Assembly (NCBI GenBank): GCA_028701435.1
Contig: JAQVQT010000009.1
Coordinates: forward strand, 3,375 to 22,442
Length of the DNA stretch: 19,068 nucleotides
Reading direction: 5' to 3'
Source of the DNA: Smithellaceae bacterium
GTDB lineage: Bacteria; Desulfobacterota; Syntrophia; Syntrophales; Smithellaceae
Below, piece by piece: positions 18,253 through 19,068 of this stretch; position 1 is the stretch's first letter, and every line of letters begins with the position of its first letter. Under the pieces are notes generated by a model. The model saw only the letters and a program-made list of their open reading frames with translations. It did not search any database and was not told where the DNA came from. The translations under genes and the position numbers were made by a program.

Positions 18253-18268
18253 CGGTTGTAAAACAGGG

Positions 18269-18538
18269 TTATCTGCCTTCCGCGGTGACAAAAGGCATAA
18301 TGGCGATCGTGCGGGCTCTTTTAATGGCCACGGTCAGTTCTCTCTGGTGATAAGCGCAGTTGCCCGTGATTCTTCGGGGCATGATTTTGCCGCGTTCCGT
18401 GACAAAGTTATTGAGAATCACCGGATTTTTATAATCAATCTTCACGTTGGAGTCCGTGCAGAACCGGCAGAATTTCTTTCTGTGGAAAAACTTTCTCTGA
18501 GGCGGACGGGAGGGTCTTTCTCCGTTGGGTGCAGCCAT
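18269..18538 (-). CDS. rpsR: 30S ribosomal protein S18
   Basis: Small-subunit protein that forms a heterodimer with S6 on 16S rRNA. Seen: RKFFHRKKFCRFCTDSNVKIDYKN with a CxxC pair, LNNFVTERGKIMPRRITGNCAYHQRELTVAIKRARTIAIMPF. 89 residues. The CxxC plus later Cys/His suggests the zinc-binding form. Start: AGGAG at 18546-18550 is 7 nt before ATG 18538 but only 1 nt before ATG 18544, so 18538 (MAAPNGERP) is preferred. That puts it 2 nt after the rpsF stop. Confidence 0.96.
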   Translation of the reverse strand: MAAPNGERPSRPPQRKFFHRKKFCRFCTDSNVKIDYKNPVILNNFVTERGKIMPRRITGNCAYHQRELTVAIKRARTIAIMPFVTAEGR

Positions 18539-18540
18539 GA

Positions 18541-19011
18541 TCATTCTCCTTTCGGTGTATTGTCTTCCCGGGGCTGGGCTTTACGGAAGGACGGCCTCGC
18601 AGGTCTTGTATCCCCTGCCGCCTTTTCCTCTTTCGCGGCGGCCGTGTTGTCCGTTTCGATGCGGATCTGTGTGCGTTTTACTTCCACCACGGCGATTTCG
18701 GCGTCGATGCCTTCACGGGTTAAGGCGCCTTCTTTGGTGACCGTCATGAATTTCAGAATCCGGTCGTCGATTTTAAAATTTCTTTCCATTTCGGCCACGA
18801 TGGAACCGTCGCCGGCATAGTCGATGTAAAAATAAAATCCGTCTTTTTGTTTTTTGATTTCGTAGGCCAGCCGCCGTTTGCCCCATTTCTCAGCTTTGGC
18901 GATGACCCCTTTTCGTTCGGTGATGATGTTGGAGGACCGTTCCATAATGGCGGTCAGGTCTTCTTCCGACACATCCGTTTTGACAATAGCGATGACTTCG
19001 TATCTCTTCAA
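18541..19011 (-). CDS. rpsF: 30S ribosomal protein S6
   Basis: Binds S18 and 16S rRNA in the platform of the 30S subunit. The S6 fold is seen in MKRYEVIAIVKTDVSEEDLTAIMER, EKWGKRRLAYEIKKQKDGFYFYIDYAGD, and IDDRILKFMTV, over about 95 residues. A charged C-terminal tail of about 60 residues (Lys/Glu/Arg/Pro-rich, ending KGE) makes it 156 residues, longer than the E. coli protein and probably disordered. Start: TTG at 19009-19011 with AAAGGAGG (19017-19024) 5 nt upstream, and the deduced N-terminus is canonical, so the rare start codon is credible. It heads the minus-strand block. Confidence 0.95.
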   Translation of the reverse strand: MKRYEVIAIVKTDVSEEDLTAIMERSSNIITERKGVIAKAEKWGKRRLAYEIKKQKDGFYFYIDYAGDGSIVAEMERNFKIDDRILKFMTVTKEGALTREGIDAEIAVVEVKRTQIRIETDNTAAAKEEKAAGDTRPARPSFRKAQPREDNTPKGE

Positions 19012-19026
19012 TCTTTCCTCCTTTCG

Positions 19027-19056
19027 GCTCTAAAGCCCCCGATTCAGTTCGGGAGC
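19027..19056 (-). promoter_or_regulatory. Possible structured leader of rpsF
   Basis: On the minus strand, GCTCCCGA (19056-19049) and TCGGGGGC (19042-19035) form an 8-bp stem with one wobble around the loop ACTGAA. It is followed by a small hairpin GGCT-TTAG-AGCC overlapping its 3' edge, just upstream of the ribosome binding site. S6:S18 autoregulatory leaders are known in many bacteria. I cannot confirm that the conserved CCG-containing binding motif is present here, and the window ends at 19068. Confidence 0.3.
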
Positions 19057-19068
19057 AAGGGGAGTCCT

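Overview
The window is a piece of core bacterial chromosome, GC-rich and almost fully coding. I see no phage, transposase, CRISPR array or defence genes. Protein families and gene order (ispE, tRNA-Gln, prs, rplY, pth; rpsF, rpsR, DUF2232 gene, rplI, dnaB) point to the former Deltaproteobacteria. A Syntrophus/Smithella-like member (Syntrophaceae) is my best guess. That guess rests on remembered family resemblance, not on a search.

Left part (1-3910, + strand): the 3' end of a probable MipA/OmpV outer-membrane protein, a small four-helix membrane protein of the phage-holin-IV type, the mismatch-repair ATPase MutS, and a membrane-anchored DUF218 (YdcF/SanA-type) protein. The first three genes are tightly packed or overlap.

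Middle (3915-8385): the heat-shock sigma factor RpoH lies on the minus strand, convergent with the DUF218 gene. It is divergent from a two-gene unit encoding a diadenylate cyclase (C-terminal DisA_N domain behind a pyruvate-kinase-C-like N-terminal domain, the DacZ/CdaZ architecture) and the disaggregase ClpB. A good sigma-70-type promoter precedes the cyclase gene. A 124-bp gap after clpB holds a degenerate 7-bp tandem repeat and a perfect 24-bp palindrome.

Centre right (8510-14711, + strand): DUF1844 protein, IspE (isoprenoid precursors), tRNA-Gln(TTG), Prs (PRPP synthesis), ribosomal protein L25/Ctc, peptidyl-tRNA hydrolase, and a membrane proton-pumping pyrophosphatase of a divergent subfamily. 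A strong terminator closes the block. The theme is translation plus nucleotide and isoprenoid precursors. Prs releases no PPi itself, but downstream uses of PRPP do, and the PPase can recover that energy as an ion gradient.

Right part (14785-19068, - strand): rpsF and rpsR, an internal terminator, a DUF2232 membrane protein, rplI, dnaB, and a conserved protein of unknown function. This block converges on the pyrophosphatase and shares its terminator. Several starts here and in rpoH are non-ATG (TTG or GTG), chosen from Shine-Dalgarno spacing. The most interesting items are the c-di-AMP synthase next to heat-shock genes, the divergent H+-PPase, the palindrome/heptamer gap, and the unknown protein after dnaB. 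I found no clearly undescribed multi-gene system.
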